A stretch of 56,399 nucleotides of DNA from Formivibrio sp. (GCA_031291275.1 JARLJJ010000420.1:1-56399), one strand, 5' to 3'; counted from the stretch's first letter, positions 26,376-35,213 are shown. Made by a program: numbers and translations. The notes: a model not told the origin generated them from the sequence alone.

Positions 26376-26452
26376 TTATTTTCCCGCCACGCCGGCCGCC
26401 AGTATGCCACCAGCAAGGACAGGAAGAACAATCGGCAGTGCCAGGAAAATCC
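26376..26452 (-). pseudogene. Possible remnant of a LysE-family C-terminus
   Basis: On the minus strand a short frame ends in VLAGGILAAGVAGK and a stop. This closely resembles the last residues of the LysE exporter encoded at 32397-33026 (VIAGGMLATGVAGK). Only about 20 codons remain, squeezed between the alcohol dehydrogenase and oxidoreductase genes, with no start. It may be a deletion scar or chance similarity. Confidence 0.3.
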
Positions 26453-26454
26453 CG

Positions 26455-27600
26455 TTAGATATCCAACGCCTTGCCCGTAAACACATCTCGCAAAAACACG
26501 CGCATGTCTTCCGTCGTGACCGGAACCGGGTTGACCCGCGTCGAGCCCTTGAGGGAGTTTTCGACCAGGATTTCAATCTCCTGTTCGAACGCGGTCTCAG
26601 GAACACCGATTGCGGCAAAGGATGCTGGAATACCGATTGATTGATTGAGCGCGAGAACGGCCAAAGCCAGATCGTCGGCGCCGATGCGGCGGGCCAAATA
26701 GGCATACCGATCACGTGAGCGCGGATCGCGGCTATTGAATCGAATGACATGCGGCAAAGCCACGGCGTTCAGCAGGCCATGCCCCAGATCGAAACGTCCG
26801 CCAAACGCATGGGCAACGCCGTGGCCCATGCCGGTTCCTGCGTTCGAGAACGCGCAGCCGGCCATGCTCTGATAGTGGTGCACCTTCTCCCGGGAATCGA
26901 TATCGCCATTCAGGACCGAGGATCTCAAATAAGTGAAAAGGCCTTCGACTGCACCGGCGGCCAGGCAACTGGCGAACTCCTCCACCGAAGGGTTGGTGAA
27001 GCATTCGATGGCGTGGGTCAGCGCATCGATGCCCGTTTCGGCCGCCACGTTGGCCGGCATCGAAAGCGTGATTTCCGCGTCAAGAATGGCCAGATCCGGC
27101 ACCAGTGCCGGCGATCGTGCGCCAAGCTTCAGCTTGTCGGCCGGATAGGTCAATACGGCGAAGGGAGTGACCTCGGAGGCCGTGCCGGAAGTGCCGGGGA
27201 TGCAGATCAGCTGGATGTGCTTGCGCTCTTGAGGCAGGCCCGCTCTGAAAGTCGTTTCAATATCCAGATCGGGATTTTCATAGAAAACCGCCATGAGCTT
27301 GGCGGCATCCATGGCCGCGCCGCCGCCGACACCGATGACGGTGTCCGGAGCGAATTCCCGCATCGATGCGATACCGTCAACGATGGCGCCAACGTGGGGG
27401 TTAATCGGGATGCCGGCGTGCACCTTCACCGCGATATTTCGAGACCGTAACAGAGTATCTATTTTTGCGATGGTCTGGTTGGCAAACATGGACTGCCCGC
27501 CCGTCACGACAAAAACTCGCTGGGCTGCAATATTCTGCAGGCTGGCCAAGGAACCTCGCCCGGTAATGATGGATCGACCATGAAATCGTAATTCTTTCAA
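26455..27600 (-). CDS. Iron-containing alcohol dehydrogenase family protein
   Basis: A 381-residue group III alcohol dehydrogenase. The NAD(P)-binding GVGGGAAMDAAKLMAV and PGTSGTASEVTPFAVL motifs and the metal-binding region DALTHAIECF with GMGHGVAHAFGGRFDLGHGL (three histidines plus the upstream aspartate) are all present. Such enzymes interconvert small alcohols, hydroxy acids or diols with aldehydes or ketones; the substrate is not predictable. I prefer the TTG start at 27600 because AAGGA lies at the right distance and the N-terminus then aligns with the family; an ATG-like longer start at 27639 has no site. It follows the lactate-permease gene. Confidence 0.85.
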   Translation of the reverse strand: MKELRFHGRSIITGRGSLASLQNIAAQRVFVVTGGQSMFANQTIAKIDTLLRSRNIAVKVHAGIPINPHVGAIVDGIASMREFAPDTVIGVGGGAAMDAAKLMAVFYENPDLDIETTFRAGLPQERKHIQLICIPGTSGTASEVTPFAVLTYPADKLKLGARSPALVPDLAILDAEITLSMPANVAAETGIDALTHAIECFTNPSVEEFASCLAAGAVEGLFTYLRSSVLNGDIDSREKVHHYQSMAGCAFSNAGTGMGHGVAHAFGGRFDLGHGLLNAVALPHVIRFNSRDPRSRDRYAYLARRIGADDLALAVLALNQSIGIPASFAAIGVPETAFEQEIEILVENSLKGSTRVNPVPVTTEDMRVFLRDVFTGKALDI

Positions 27601-27647
27601 AACAGTTTCCTTCCAGAAATAAATTGCTAGTGCCAACATCGGTGATG

Positions 27648-27683
27648 GCGGGCGTCCTGATCAAATATTCACAGAACGCCCGC
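27648..27683. other. Hairpin between permease and alcohol dehydrogenase genes
   Basis: GCGGGCGTCCTG and CAGAACGCCCGC form a 12-position stem with one mismatch. It has no adjacent U tract on the minus strand, so it is more likely an mRNA processing or stability element than a terminator. Confidence 0.5.
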
Positions 27684-27709
27684 AGTTGAAACCACTTGCA
27701 AGCTACCCG

Positions 27710-29323
27710 TCACACCATCCAAGCCAGCACATGCGTCGATTGCAGATACACCAGCGCCGCCATCACGAACATCAGGCCCAGACTCCAGCCGATGACCTGG
27801 CGGAAAATCACGCCTTCCTGTCCGATGATGCCGACCGCAGCCGCCCCAACCGCCAGGCTTTGCGGCGAAATCATCTTCCCCAGTACCCCGCCGGAAGCAT
27901 TCGCCGCTGCAAGTAGCGCGGCCGACAAACCGGTTTCCTGGGCGGCGGCGACCTGCAACGCGCCAAACAAGGCATTGGCGGAATTGTCGGAACCCGTTAC
28001 CGCCACACCGATCCAGCCAATCACCGGTGACAGAAACGCGAATGCAGCCCCTGTACCGGCCAACCAGCGTCCCAGCGTTGCCGTCTGCCCTGAATAATTC
28101 ATGACAAAGGCCAATGCCATCACGCATAGCACGGTCGGAAAAGCCCAACGCAGTTGTGTCAGTGTTTTTACGTAGGTATCAAGCGCGGCGCGTGCGTTGA
28201 CTTGCAACAGCAATGCCGTGAGGATGCCCGACACCAAGAGCAAGGATCCTGCCGCGGATAGCAGGTTGAGGGTAAAACCCGTACCGACGGTCTTGCCTAT
28301 CGGCGAAGTGATCGCCAGCCCTGGCCAGCTGAATTTGAAAGTCGCAAGATTAAGCAAATGCTGAATCGCACTGAACTGCGCCACCGCAAAAATCGCAATG
28401 ATCACCAAATACGGCATGTATGCCAAAATTTGATCGCGCCCGCTGTGCTTTTTCGCCACGCCCCCCGCAGCTTGAGTTGCCTCGTTCTCAAAGGCACCTT
28501 CAGGCAGCTTCCCGGGGGTCCATACCTTCAGGAACAGGATGACTGCACCAGCGGAGGTCAATGCCGCGACGACATCGGTCAATGGCACTGAAACATAAGT
28601 CACGGTAAACCACTGGGCAGCGGAAAATGCCAGTCCCGCGACCACGGCGGCAGGCCATGTCTGACGCAAACCACGCTTGCCATCCATGATACAAACCAGC
28701 ACCAAAGGCACGATCGCGGCAACCACGGGAGTCTGGATGCCGACATGATGACCCAGTATTTCGATCTGAATGCCCGTCACCTGTGCCAATGTCGAAATCG
28801 GTACGCTCAACGCGCCGAAAGCCACGGGCGCAGTATCGGCCACCAACGCAATGGTCGCGGCCTTGAGCGGTTTGACGCCGATCGCCACCAGCATTGCACC
28901 GGCAATCGCTACTGGCGTTCCCGCTCCAGCCAATGCCTCGATCAACGCACCGAAATTGAAGGCGATGATAATCGCTTGAATGCGCGGATCGTCGCTGATC
29001 AATGCAAAGCTGTCGCGCAGGATGGCGAAGTGTCCGGTCCGGACGGTGAGGTTATAGAGCCAAAGGGCGTTGACGATGATCCAGAGCACCGTCAAGACAC
29101 TGAAAACGGCACCGTATACGCCCACATTGAATACCGTGGCAAGTGGCATGCCATAGACAAAAAAGGCGATCAGCCCACAAACAACGAGAGATACCAAGGC
29201 TGCAACATGCGGTGCAATGCGAAGCCATCCCAGCATCAGGAACATCGAAAGCAGCGGCAGCATTGCAAACAGGGATGATATGAAAAACGATCCGCCGACA
29301 GGATCATAGATTTGTTGAAACAT
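27710..29323 (-). CDS. L-lactate permease family transporter
   Basis: A 537-residue polytopic membrane protein of the LctP/LldP/GlcA family, which import lactate, glycolate or related 2-hydroxy acids with protons. Typical segments are FGALIEALAGAGTPVAIAGAML, LSVPISTLAQVTG, SGQTATLGRWLAGTG and VTGSDNSANALFGALQ. GGAGGAAG precedes ATG at 29323; a longer frame begins at 29368 without a site. It lies between a cupin gene and an alcohol dehydrogenase gene on the same strand, opposite a LysR regulator, which suggests a catabolic unit for a hydroxy acid. Confidence 0.92.
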   Translation of the reverse strand: MFQQIYDPVGGSFFISSLFAMLPLLSMFLMLGWLRIAPHVAALVSLVVCGLIAFFVYGMPLATVFNVGVYGAVFSVLTVLWIIVNALWLYNLTVRTGHFAILRDSFALISDDPRIQAIIIAFNFGALIEALAGAGTPVAIAGAMLVAIGVKPLKAATIALVADTAPVAFGALSVPISTLAQVTGIQIEILGHHVGIQTPVVAAIVPLVLVCIMDGKRGLRQTWPAAVVAGLAFSAAQWFTVTYVSVPLTDVVAALTSAGAVILFLKVWTPGKLPEGAFENEATQAAGGVAKKHSGRDQILAYMPYLVIIAIFAVAQFSAIQHLLNLATFKFSWPGLAITSPIGKTVGTGFTLNLLSAAGSLLLVSGILTALLLQVNARAALDTYVKTLTQLRWAFPTVLCVMALAFVMNYSGQTATLGRWLAGTGAAFAFLSPVIGWIGVAVTGSDNSANALFGALQVAAAQETGLSAALLAAANASGGVLGKMISPQSLAVGAAAVGIIGQEGVIFRQVIGWSLGLMFVMAALVYLQSTHVLAWMV

Positions 29324-29594
29324 TATCTTCCTCCAAACGGTTTTTTTATTAGCCGACCACTTTTGCATTCCTCCGCAATAGCGGTATCAGCAACAAAATC
29401 CAATAACGTTCAAACTTTCATTGCGATGCCCAAACAACACCAAAGCCGAAGTACCCTGCGCTTTAGCAATAAGCACTTGGCCCGAGACATCTGTTGCCCG
29501 GAGCGAAGCCCAATTGGCGACATTGACTCGTTAGGGGTTGTCCAAGCCAGATTGGTCAACCCCGAGCCCCATGGCGCACACGATGCGGATTTTT
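29324..29594. other. Spacer between cupin and permease genes
   Basis: A 271-base spacer with no credible gene. It contains one clear hairpin (annotated separately at 29534-29563) and otherwise no recognised element; a second promoter for the permease is possible but not visible. Confidence 0.4.
29534..29563. other. Hairpin downstream of the cupin gene
   Basis: GGGGTTGTCCAA and TTGGTCAACCCC form a 12-position stem with one T-T mismatch and a six-base loop. There is no U tract on the minus strand, so termination is doubtful; it may stabilise the cupin mRNA end. Confidence 0.5.
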
Positions 29595-29963
29595 TTATTC
29601 TGTTATTTGCCCGTGTTGCTTCATCAATTCCACATGCTCCTTGCGTGGCGGCGAGAAAATGTCGATTCCCTTGAATCCCGTCAGCGTACGCCCGCCATGC
29701 GGCACATTGGCGGGGTGGATACAGACGTCACCGGCTTTCATATGGATGGTCTTGCCATCGACGATGTGTTCTTCCGTGCCTTCCAGAACAACGAGAATCT
29801 GCTCGCAATCATGGGTGTGGATTGGGAATTCGGCGCCGGCTTCCTGCTCGATGAAACTGACCAGGATGCTGTCACCCAACAGGAAGCGCGTTTTTGCCTT
29901 ATCGTTAAACGGGATATAAGTCACATCGCCGATGGAATGGACGTATTTTTTTTCTTCAGTCAT
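29595..29963 (-). CDS. Small single-domain cupin protein
   Basis: A 122-residue cupin_2 protein. Motif 1 is FPIHTHDCEQILVVLEG with metal-ligand histidines and glutamate, and motif 2 is GDVCIHPANVPHGG with the last histidine. Single-domain cupins may be enzymes, sugar or acid binding proteins, or regulators. It is the first gene of the cupin-permease-dehydrogenase set and is divergent from the LysR gene, a layout typical of a LysR-controlled catabolic operon. Confidence 0.88.
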   Translation of the reverse strand: MTEEKKYVHSIGDVTYIPFNDKAKTRFLLGDSILVSFIEQEAGAEFPIHTHDCEQILVVLEGTEEHIVDGKTIHMKAGDVCIHPANVPHGGRTLTGFKGIDIFSPPRKEHVELMKQHGQITE

Positions 29964-30103
29964 GAGCTTGACTCCAAAAGTGTGAGGGGAAAATCAATCT
30001 TCATGAAGAAAGCTTCAACCTCGTTTTACTTTGTATCGAGCAGCGAACTTTCAGCACGTTGCCACGATAACAACCGTACGCCACCCCGAAAATCACAAAG
30101 TTT

Positions 30104-30131
30104 TTGACTTATTGTTTCAAAAAAGTAAACT
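30104..30131 (+). promoter_or_regulatory. Predicted sigma-70 promoter of the LysR gene, leaderless
   Basis: TTGACT at 30104 and TAAACT at 30126, separated by 16 bases, lie so close to the ATG at 30138 that transcription would start at or next to the start codon. No Shine-Dalgarno sequence precedes the ATG, which fits a leaderless mRNA. Confidence 0.5.
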
Positions 30132-30137
30132 ATTGCC

Positions 30138-31049
30138 ATGCGACACATTACTTTTGACCTGGATATTCTGCGCAGCTTTGTGCTAGGCACCGAGCTCGGC
30201 AGTTTTTCCCAAGCTGCGGATCGGGTGGGCCGATCAACCGCCGCCGTCAGTGCCCAACTAAAAAAACTCGAAGACCAGTTGGGTACACCCATCTTGCGCA
30301 AAGCAGGGCGTCATCTGGAGCTCACCCCGGCCGGTGAAACCCTGTTGGCCTACGCCAGGCGCTTGCTGGAGCTGAACTACGAGGCGGTCACGGCGGTGCG
30401 TGGTGTGGAACTGGAAGGCACGGTGCGTATCGGCTTGCAGGAGGATTTTGGCGAAAACCTGCTCCCCAGCGTGCTGGGGCTCTTTGCCAGAAGCCATCCC
30501 CACTCCCGGATCGAAGCGCGTGTCGCACGAAAAGCTGATCTGCTGGAAGGACTGACTACCGGTCGGCTCGATTTGGCATTGGCCTGGGATGCCGGGCCGA
30601 CCACCGCGCACAAAACCGTTCTTGGAACGCTGCCTTTGGGCTGGATAGGCTTAAAAGAAGGACTGACAACGCCTTGGCTCGAAGGCGAGCCCGTGCCGCT
30701 GGTGGCGTGCGACGCCCCCTGCATGATGCGCAACGCTGCCACCACCGCGCTCGATCGGGCCGGCATCCCTTGGCGCATGGCATTCACGAGCGCAAATTTG
30801 AGTGGAATCTGGGCGGCACTTGCAGCAGGCCTGGGAGTAACCGTGCGTACCTGCGTAGGTATGCCGGAAACACTGAAAATGCGCAGTGATTTACCTGTCT
30901 TGCACACCATGGACCTGGTGTTGCACCGCGCGGAGGCAGATCCTGCGCCGGCCATTCAAAAGCTAGCGGTGATGATTGAAGAACAATTCCATGAAAAATT
31001 CCCCCACCATGCCGCCCACTCGCCTATAGCGGCGATGGATTCCGACTAA
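30138..31049 (+). CDS. LysR family transcriptional regulator
   Basis: A 303-residue regulator. The N-terminal winged helix-turn-helix (LDILRSFVLGTELGSFSQAADRVGRSTAAVSAQLKKLEDQLGTPIL, shown here by its two halves SFSQAADRVG and AAVSAQLKKLE) is followed by a periplasmic-binding-like effector domain (about residues 92-290). It is divergent from the cupin-permease-alcohol dehydrogenase genes and probably controls them and itself; the effector is probably the imported hydroxy acid or a product. There is no ribosome binding site, and a promoter lies immediately upstream. Confidence 0.93.
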   Translation: MRHITFDLDILRSFVLGTELGSFSQAADRVGRSTAAVSAQLKKLEDQLGTPILRKAGRHLELTPAGETLLAYARRLLELNYEAVTAVRGVELEGTVRIGLQEDFGENLLPSVLGLFARSHPHSRIEARVARKADLLEGLTTGRLDLALAWDAGPTTAHKTVLGTLPLGWIGLKEGLTTPWLEGEPVPLVACDAPCMMRNAATTALDRAGIPWRMAFTSANLSGIWAALAAGLGVTVRTCVGMPETLKMRSDLPVLHTMDLVLHRAEADPAPAIQKLAVMIEEQFHEKFPHHAAHSPIAAMDSD

Positions 31050-31153
31050 AAATTCCAGCGTCTCACGTTCGATGCGGGGGAATAGCCTTCACCCGTTGCG
31101 TATAACCACACCGGGCTTGCAAGCCATGTTTGGCGAAGGAGCACCAAGACAGC

Positions 31154-32116
31154 TCACTCCACCGGTGTCAGCGCGGCTTCTCCGGCCAGCACGGCGGCGA
31201 GATTGTCGAGCGCGCAATAGCCCATCTTGTTGCGCGTTTCCTTGGTCGCACTGGCGGCATGCGGGGTGAGAAATACGTTGGGCAGTTCGGCAAAGCGCAG
31301 GTCGAAATCTGGTTCGGACTGGAACACGTCGAGCCCCGCGCCAGCCAGATGACCCGATTGCAGCGCTTCCAGCAACGCATCTTCATCCACCAGTTGACCG
31401 CGCGCGGTGTTCACGAAGACCGCGCCGGGCGGCAATAGCGCCAGCGTTTCCCGATTGATGATGTTGCGGGTGTCCGCGCCACCGGGTGCGTTCAACGAAA
31501 GGAATTGGCAGTGCGGCAGCATTTCGCGGAAATCGGCGAAATAGGTAGCGCCCTGCTCCAGCGCTTCCGGCAAGCGCGTGCGGTTGTGGTAGACGATGCG
31601 CATGCCAAAACCGCGGGCGCGCTGGGCCACTTCGCGGCCGATGCGCCCCATGCCGAAAATGCCCAGCGTCTTGCCGCTGACCTGTACGCCCAGCATCTCG
31701 CCCAAGCCCAGGCGCCGACGCCAGCCATCGTGCATCAGCGCCAGGAATTCGGAAGCCCGGCGCGCCGCGCACAGCAGCAACATCATGGTCAGATCGGCCG
31801 TGCATTCGGTCGGGCATTCCGGAGCATTGGTCACCACGATGCCGCGCGCCTTGGCGGCAACCACGTCGATATGATCGAAACCGGCGCTCAGGGTGGCAAT
31901 GATCTTCAGGCTGTCCGGCAGTCTGCCGATGGCTTGTGCATCGAGCTTGACCGTGGCACCGATCATCAGACCTTGCGCTTGGTGGCGAGTGACGCGTGCC
32001 AGTACTTCTTCGGTATCGGGTACGCAATCCTGCGCCAGCAGCGCATCAAATTCCTGGCTCGCCCGCTGGGCGACCGCATCCGGCATCGACCGGGCAACAA
32101 CGATTCGCGGTTTCAT
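31154..32116 (-). CDS. NAD(P)-dependent D-2-hydroxyacid dehydrogenase
   Basis: A 320-residue dehydrogenase of the D-isomer-specific family, reducing 2-keto acids such as glyoxylate or hydroxypyruvate or running in reverse. The Rossmann loop is GIFGMGRIGREVAQRA; catalytic arginine is in NTARGQLVDE, the glutamate in DVFQSEP and the histidine in LTPHAASA. Length is standard. It converges on the LysR gene. Its substrate class agrees with the adjacent hydroxy acid transporter and alcohol dehydrogenase. Confidence 0.92.
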   Translation of the reverse strand: MKPRIVVARSMPDAVAQRASQEFDALLAQDCVPDTEEVLARVTRHQAQGLMIGATVKLDAQAIGRLPDSLKIIATLSAGFDHIDVVAAKARGIVVTNAPECPTECTADLTMMLLLCAARRASEFLALMHDGWRRRLGLGEMLGVQVSGKTLGIFGMGRIGREVAQRARGFGMRIVYHNRTRLPEALEQGATYFADFREMLPHCQFLSLNAPGGADTRNIINRETLALLPPGAVFVNTARGQLVDEDALLEALQSGHLAGAGLDVFQSEPDFDLRFAELPNVFLTPHAASATKETRNKMGYCALDNLAAVLAGEAALTPVE

Positions 32117-32396
32117 GACAACCTTTTCTCTTGATGTTCAACGCATCCGTACGCCGGGCTACCAGTGCTCGGCAAAGCGCATAGTTTACTCTTCGCGTCA
32201 TGATGGGAAACGCTGCAAAACCAACAGGGAAAACTGAATTTCCGCCCTGAAACCAAGGCATTTGCCCAATATCTGGATCACACCAGCATGAAAGCACCTC
32301 GCCACAGTGTACCGATCGGCCGCGCGCCCCGGCGCCCAAACATCCGGCACAAAATGTTCGGGGTCGCCCATGAGGTAAAACCTCAAGATCCATCGT
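32117..32396. other. 280-base spacer without a supported gene
   Basis: Short frames cross this region on both strands but none has a ribosome binding site or recognisable product. A small perfect dyad (GAGGT-AAA-ACCTC, near 32370) has no U tract. It may be the remains of a lost gene. Confidence 0.4.
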
Positions 32397-33026
32397 TCAT
32401 TTGCCGGCCACACCGGTGGCCAACATGCCACCGGCGATCACCAGAAACACGCAGCCCAATACTTTCTCGACCAGCGCAAGCTGCCGCAGCAGGCAACGCC
32501 GCATCGTGCTGTTGCCCACTCCCAGCGCCAGCAGCGCATCCCAGCCGAACACCACCGAAACCATCCAGACACCATAGAGCAGCCGCCACGCCAGCGGTGT
32601 ATCCCGCGGTGTCGCCACGCTCAGCAGGCTGAAATAAAACAGCGCATTCTTGGGGTTGAGCAGCCCGGACAGAAGCCCGGCCATAAAAACGGAACCGCCC
32701 GGCGGCGGCAATGCAGTCACCCCCTCATACAACGGCGCGCTGTTGCTGCTGCGCAAAATGCGCCAGCCGAGCCAGGCCAGATAGCCGCAGCCGAGCCAGC
32801 GGATCGCTTCCAGCAGCAGCGGCACCCGCTGCATCAGCGCCACCCCGGAGAGCGCGCACACCACGTACAGCGCATTGGCCAGCGCAATTCCGGCACTGGT
32901 CAAAACGCCGGCACGCGAACCGAAGCGTGTGGAGGTGCGCAGCACCAGGAAGAAATCCGGCCCCGGACTCAGCAGGGCCAGGAAATGCGTACCCGCAAGC
33001 AGCAGGAACAATTGAAAATGACTCAT
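32397..33026 (-). CDS. LysE family amino-acid/metabolite exporter
   Basis: A 209-residue inner membrane protein with about six helices. Family features are the N-terminal LALLSPGPDFFLVLR, a G-A-G-I-A-L-like helix (AGVLTSAGIALANALYV), YLAWLGWRILRSS, and GLLSGLLNPKNALFYFSLL. LysE/RhtB exporters remove amino acids or derivatives; the substrate is not clear. ATG at 33026 is preceded by AGAGG and is chosen over a longer frame beginning at 33068. It lies just after the urease accessory cluster on the same strand. Confidence 0.9.
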   Translation of the reverse strand: MSHFQLFLLLAGTHFLALLSPGPDFFLVLRTSTRFGSRAGVLTSAGIALANALYVVCALSGVALMQRVPLLLEAIRWLGCGYLAWLGWRILRSSNSAPLYEGVTALPPPGGSVFMAGLLSGLLNPKNALFYFSLLSVATPRDTPLAWRLLYGVWMVSVVFGWDALLALGVGNSTMRRCLLRQLALVEKVLGCVFLVIAGGMLATGVAGK

Positions 33027-33125
33027 GGCCAGCCTCTTAGCGTGAAAACCGGCCAAGCGTAGGCGCAAGAGTCATTGCGGGTATTGCAGAAAATTGCGCT
33101 GAATCTACGGCAAATTGCTCACGGA

Positions 33126-33740
33126 TCAAGCGGCGGACAGCATGCCCTGGGTTTCGATGAAGGCAATGATCTGGTCCAGCGACTGCCCGGTTTTCATATT
33201 GGAAAACAGGAACGGCCGCTCGCCACGCATTTTTTTGGCGTCGTGCGCCATGACCTCCAGCGAAGCCCCCACCATCGGCGCCAGATCGATCTTGTTGATG
33301 ATCAACAGATCGGATTTCATGATGCCCGGCCCACCCTTGCGCGGAATTTTCTCGCCAGCGGCCACATCGATCACATACAGGGTGAGATCGGACAATTCCG
33401 GGCTGAATGTCGCCGCCAGATTGTCGCCACCGCTTTCCACGAAGATCACGTCCAGATCGGGGAAGCGCTCGTTCAGACGGGCAATCGCTTCAAGATTGAT
33501 CGAGGCATCCTCGCGGATCGCGGTATGCGGGCAGCCGCCGGTTTCCACGCCGATGATGCGATCCGGCGTCAACGCTTCGTTGCGTACCAGGAATTGGGCA
33601 TCTTCCTGGGTGTAGATATCGTTGGTCACGGCAGCCACATCGTACTTCTCGCGCATCGCCTTGCACAGGCCCAGCGTCAGTGCCGTCTTGCCGGAACCGA
33701 CCGGGCCGCCGATACCCACGCGCAGAGGGGGTTTCTTCAT
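33126..33740 (-). CDS. ureG: Urease accessory GTPase UreG
   Basis: A 204-residue SIMIBI GTPase that couples GTP hydrolysis to nickel delivery into apo-urease with UreDFE. The P-loop is [12 protein letters not shown], followed by [14 protein letters not shown], the metal-binding CPHT ([16 protein letters not shown]) and the INKIDLAP guanine-specificity motif. GGAG precedes ATG at 33740; a TTG twelve bases earlier is less likely. It is the last ure gene of the module. Confidence 0.98.
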   Translation of the reverse strand: MKKPPLRVGIGGPVGSGKTALTLGLCKAMREKYDVAAVTNDIYTQEDAQFLVRNEALTPDRIIGVETGGCPHTAIREDASINLEAIARLNERFPDLDVIFVESGGDNLAATFSPELSDLTLYVIDVAAGEKIPRKGGPGIMKSDLLIINKIDLAPMVGASLEVMAHDAKKMRGERPFLFSNMKTGQSLDQIIAFIETQGMLSAA

Positions 33741-33792
33741 GCTTGTCTCCAATCTTGTTTGAATGACTTGGTCACCACTTGCCGCCCAGAAT

Positions 33793-33926
33793 CTGTTTAC
33801 GATCTGTCGCGAGAAGCCGTCAGCGGGGTGAAGAGCAGCGCAAAAACCGGCGTGTACAAGTAGTACATGAGGATTTTGAGCAGCACATGAACCCCGATCA
33901 CGGCTTCACAGCAGGATCGTAAACAG
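33793..33926. repeat. Family I structured palindromic element, copy A (ureG-ureF spacer)
   Basis: Nested inverted arms: CTGTTTACGATC with GATCGTAAACAG (perfect, 12 bp), GAAGCCGT with ACGGCTTC, CAGCGGGGT with ACCCCGATC, and a central GTAC-type hairpin (GTGTAC / GTACAT). The core CGCAAAAACCGG...TACATGAGGATTTTGAGCAG is nearly identical to copy B. It occupies almost the whole ureG-ureF spacer. Confidence 0.85.
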
Positions 33927-33930
33927 GTTT

Positions 33931-34596
33931 TCAGGAACGAAACAAGCGGCTGTACTGCGTTTCATGCCGTGCCGACAGCCAGGCCAGCGCCGGGGCAAAG
34001 CCGGAAAGATCCGCTTGCGGCAGGCTTTGCGCCCGTTGGGTTGCAACTTCCAGTTCCGGCAACAGCTCGCCGAGCAATTTCTGCCCCGCCACCTGCCCCA
34101 TCGGCAAGGCTTTCATCAAAACCATGACCTGGTTTTCCAGCCAGCTCCACAGATAGGCCTGCAATGCCGCCTGCGGGTAGATGTTCCAGTGTCTGGCGGC
34201 CAGCGCCCATGCCGCCAGCAGGCCCACCGACCCGGCCAGCGGCAATTCGCCGGCATCGAGCGCCTTGAGCAACTGGATCAGCGAATAGCCGGTCTGCTCG
34301 GTCTCGGCGCGCAGTTCGCGGGTTTCGCGGCTTGCCAGCCAGCGCTGGTTCAACCCATCCAGCTGCGCCCAGTCTTCCTGCTCCGCCGCCAGCAGCGAAT
34401 GCCAGAGCAACGGGGCTTCCCAGCGACCGACCGGGCCATCCAATTGATCGGCGATCCAGATTCTGGCCGTGACGGAATCGCGCACAACCGCATGTTCGAT
34501 GGCCGATTCCATGCCCTGCGAATAACTGTAGGCCCCAATGGGTAACGCTGGACTGGCCAGGCGCAAGAGCTGGAAAGCCGCCATCTCCATGTTCAA
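33931..34596 (-). CDS. ureF: Urease accessory protein UreF
   Basis: A 221-residue helical protein that bridges UreD-bound apo-urease and UreG and acts as a checkpoint for nickel insertion. The typical N-terminus is FQLLRLASPALPIGAYSYSQGMESAIE, with the family EAPLL and SWLENQVMVLMKALPMGQ segments further on. Its start overlaps the end of ureE by four bases, so translation is coupled. Confidence 0.96.
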   Translation of the reverse strand: MNMEMAAFQLLRLASPALPIGAYSYSQGMESAIEHAVVRDSVTARIWIADQLDGPVGRWEAPLLWHSLLAAEQEDWAQLDGLNQRWLASRETRELRAETEQTGYSLIQLLKALDAGELPLAGSVGLLAAWALAARHWNIYPQAALQAYLWSWLENQVMVLMKALPMGQVAGQKLLGELLPELEVATQRAQSLPQADLSGFAPALAWLSARHETQYSRLFRS

Positions 34597-35084
34597 CGCC
34601 CGCCGAACAGATGCAGTTTCGGTTTGCTGTGAAATTCCGGATCACCGTGACTGTGATGGCTGCCACCGCCATAAGCGCCGGATTCCGGTTCGAACGGCGC
34701 TTCCATTCTGGCGACGGTGACACCCAGCTGCGCCAGCATGTCGGCCAGCACATAATCGTCGAGCAAGCGCAGCCAGCCGTCGCCGACCTGCAGCGGCACA
34801 TGGCGATTGCCCAGGTGATAGGCTGCACGGGTCAATTCCAGCGCGTTGCGCGCAGTTACATGCAACACAGCCTCCGGCTTCGCCACCAAGCGCACCACGC
34901 GGCCATCTTCGGCCAACAGGCAATCGCCGCCACGCAACGGACGGCCATCGTGTTCCAGAAACCAGCCCACTTCCTCGCCCTCGGGAATCCTGGTACGAAA
35001 ACGCGCTTTCTGGCGGTATTCATACGGCAGCGGCAATTCCAGCGCGGTTTGCGTTGATTCAGTTCGTTGGGTCAACACCAGCAT
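34593..35084 (-). CDS. ureE: Urease accessory nickel metallochaperone UreE
   Basis: A 163-residue nickel-binding chaperone. The N-terminal peptide-binding domain (VLTQRTES..., RQKARFRTRIP) is followed by the metal-binding domain with AYHLGNRHVPLQV, which carries the conserved interface histidine, and a histidine-containing tail (GGGSHHSHGDPEFHSK) that can bind more nickel. Overlaps ureF by four bases. Copy B of the family I repeat separates it from ureC. Confidence 0.96.
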   Translation of the reverse strand: MLVLTQRTESTQTALELPLPYEYRQKARFRTRIPEGEEVGWFLEHDGRPLRGGDCLLAEDGRVVRLVAKPEAVLHVTARNALELTRAAYHLGNRHVPLQVGDGWLRLLDDYVLADMLAQLGVTVARMEAPFEPESGAYGGGSHHSHGDPEFHSKPKLHLFGGR

Positions 35085-35118
35085 CTTTGAATATCACTTT
35101 TACATCACGCCGTAACGA

Positions 35119-35213
35119 GCCGCCCTCAGCGGGGTGAAGAGCAGCGCAAAAACCGGAATGTACATGAAGTACATGAGGATTTTGAGCAGCACATGAGCCC
35201 CGATCAGGGCGGC
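35119..35213. repeat. Family I structured palindromic element, copy B (ureE-ureC spacer)
   Basis: Arms GCCGCCCT (35119-35126) and AGGGCGGC (35206-35213), then CAGCGGGG with CCCCGATC, enclose the core AAAAACCGGAATGTACATGA and the GTACAT hairpin. The outer arms differ in sequence from those of copy A but still pair, so pairing has been kept by compensatory change. Confidence 0.85.

Noticed and set aside
32046..32393. Frames crossing the spacer between the D-2-hydroxyacid dehydrogenase and LysE genes
   Set aside because: They overlap a real gene start or lack translation signals, and no domain is recognisable.
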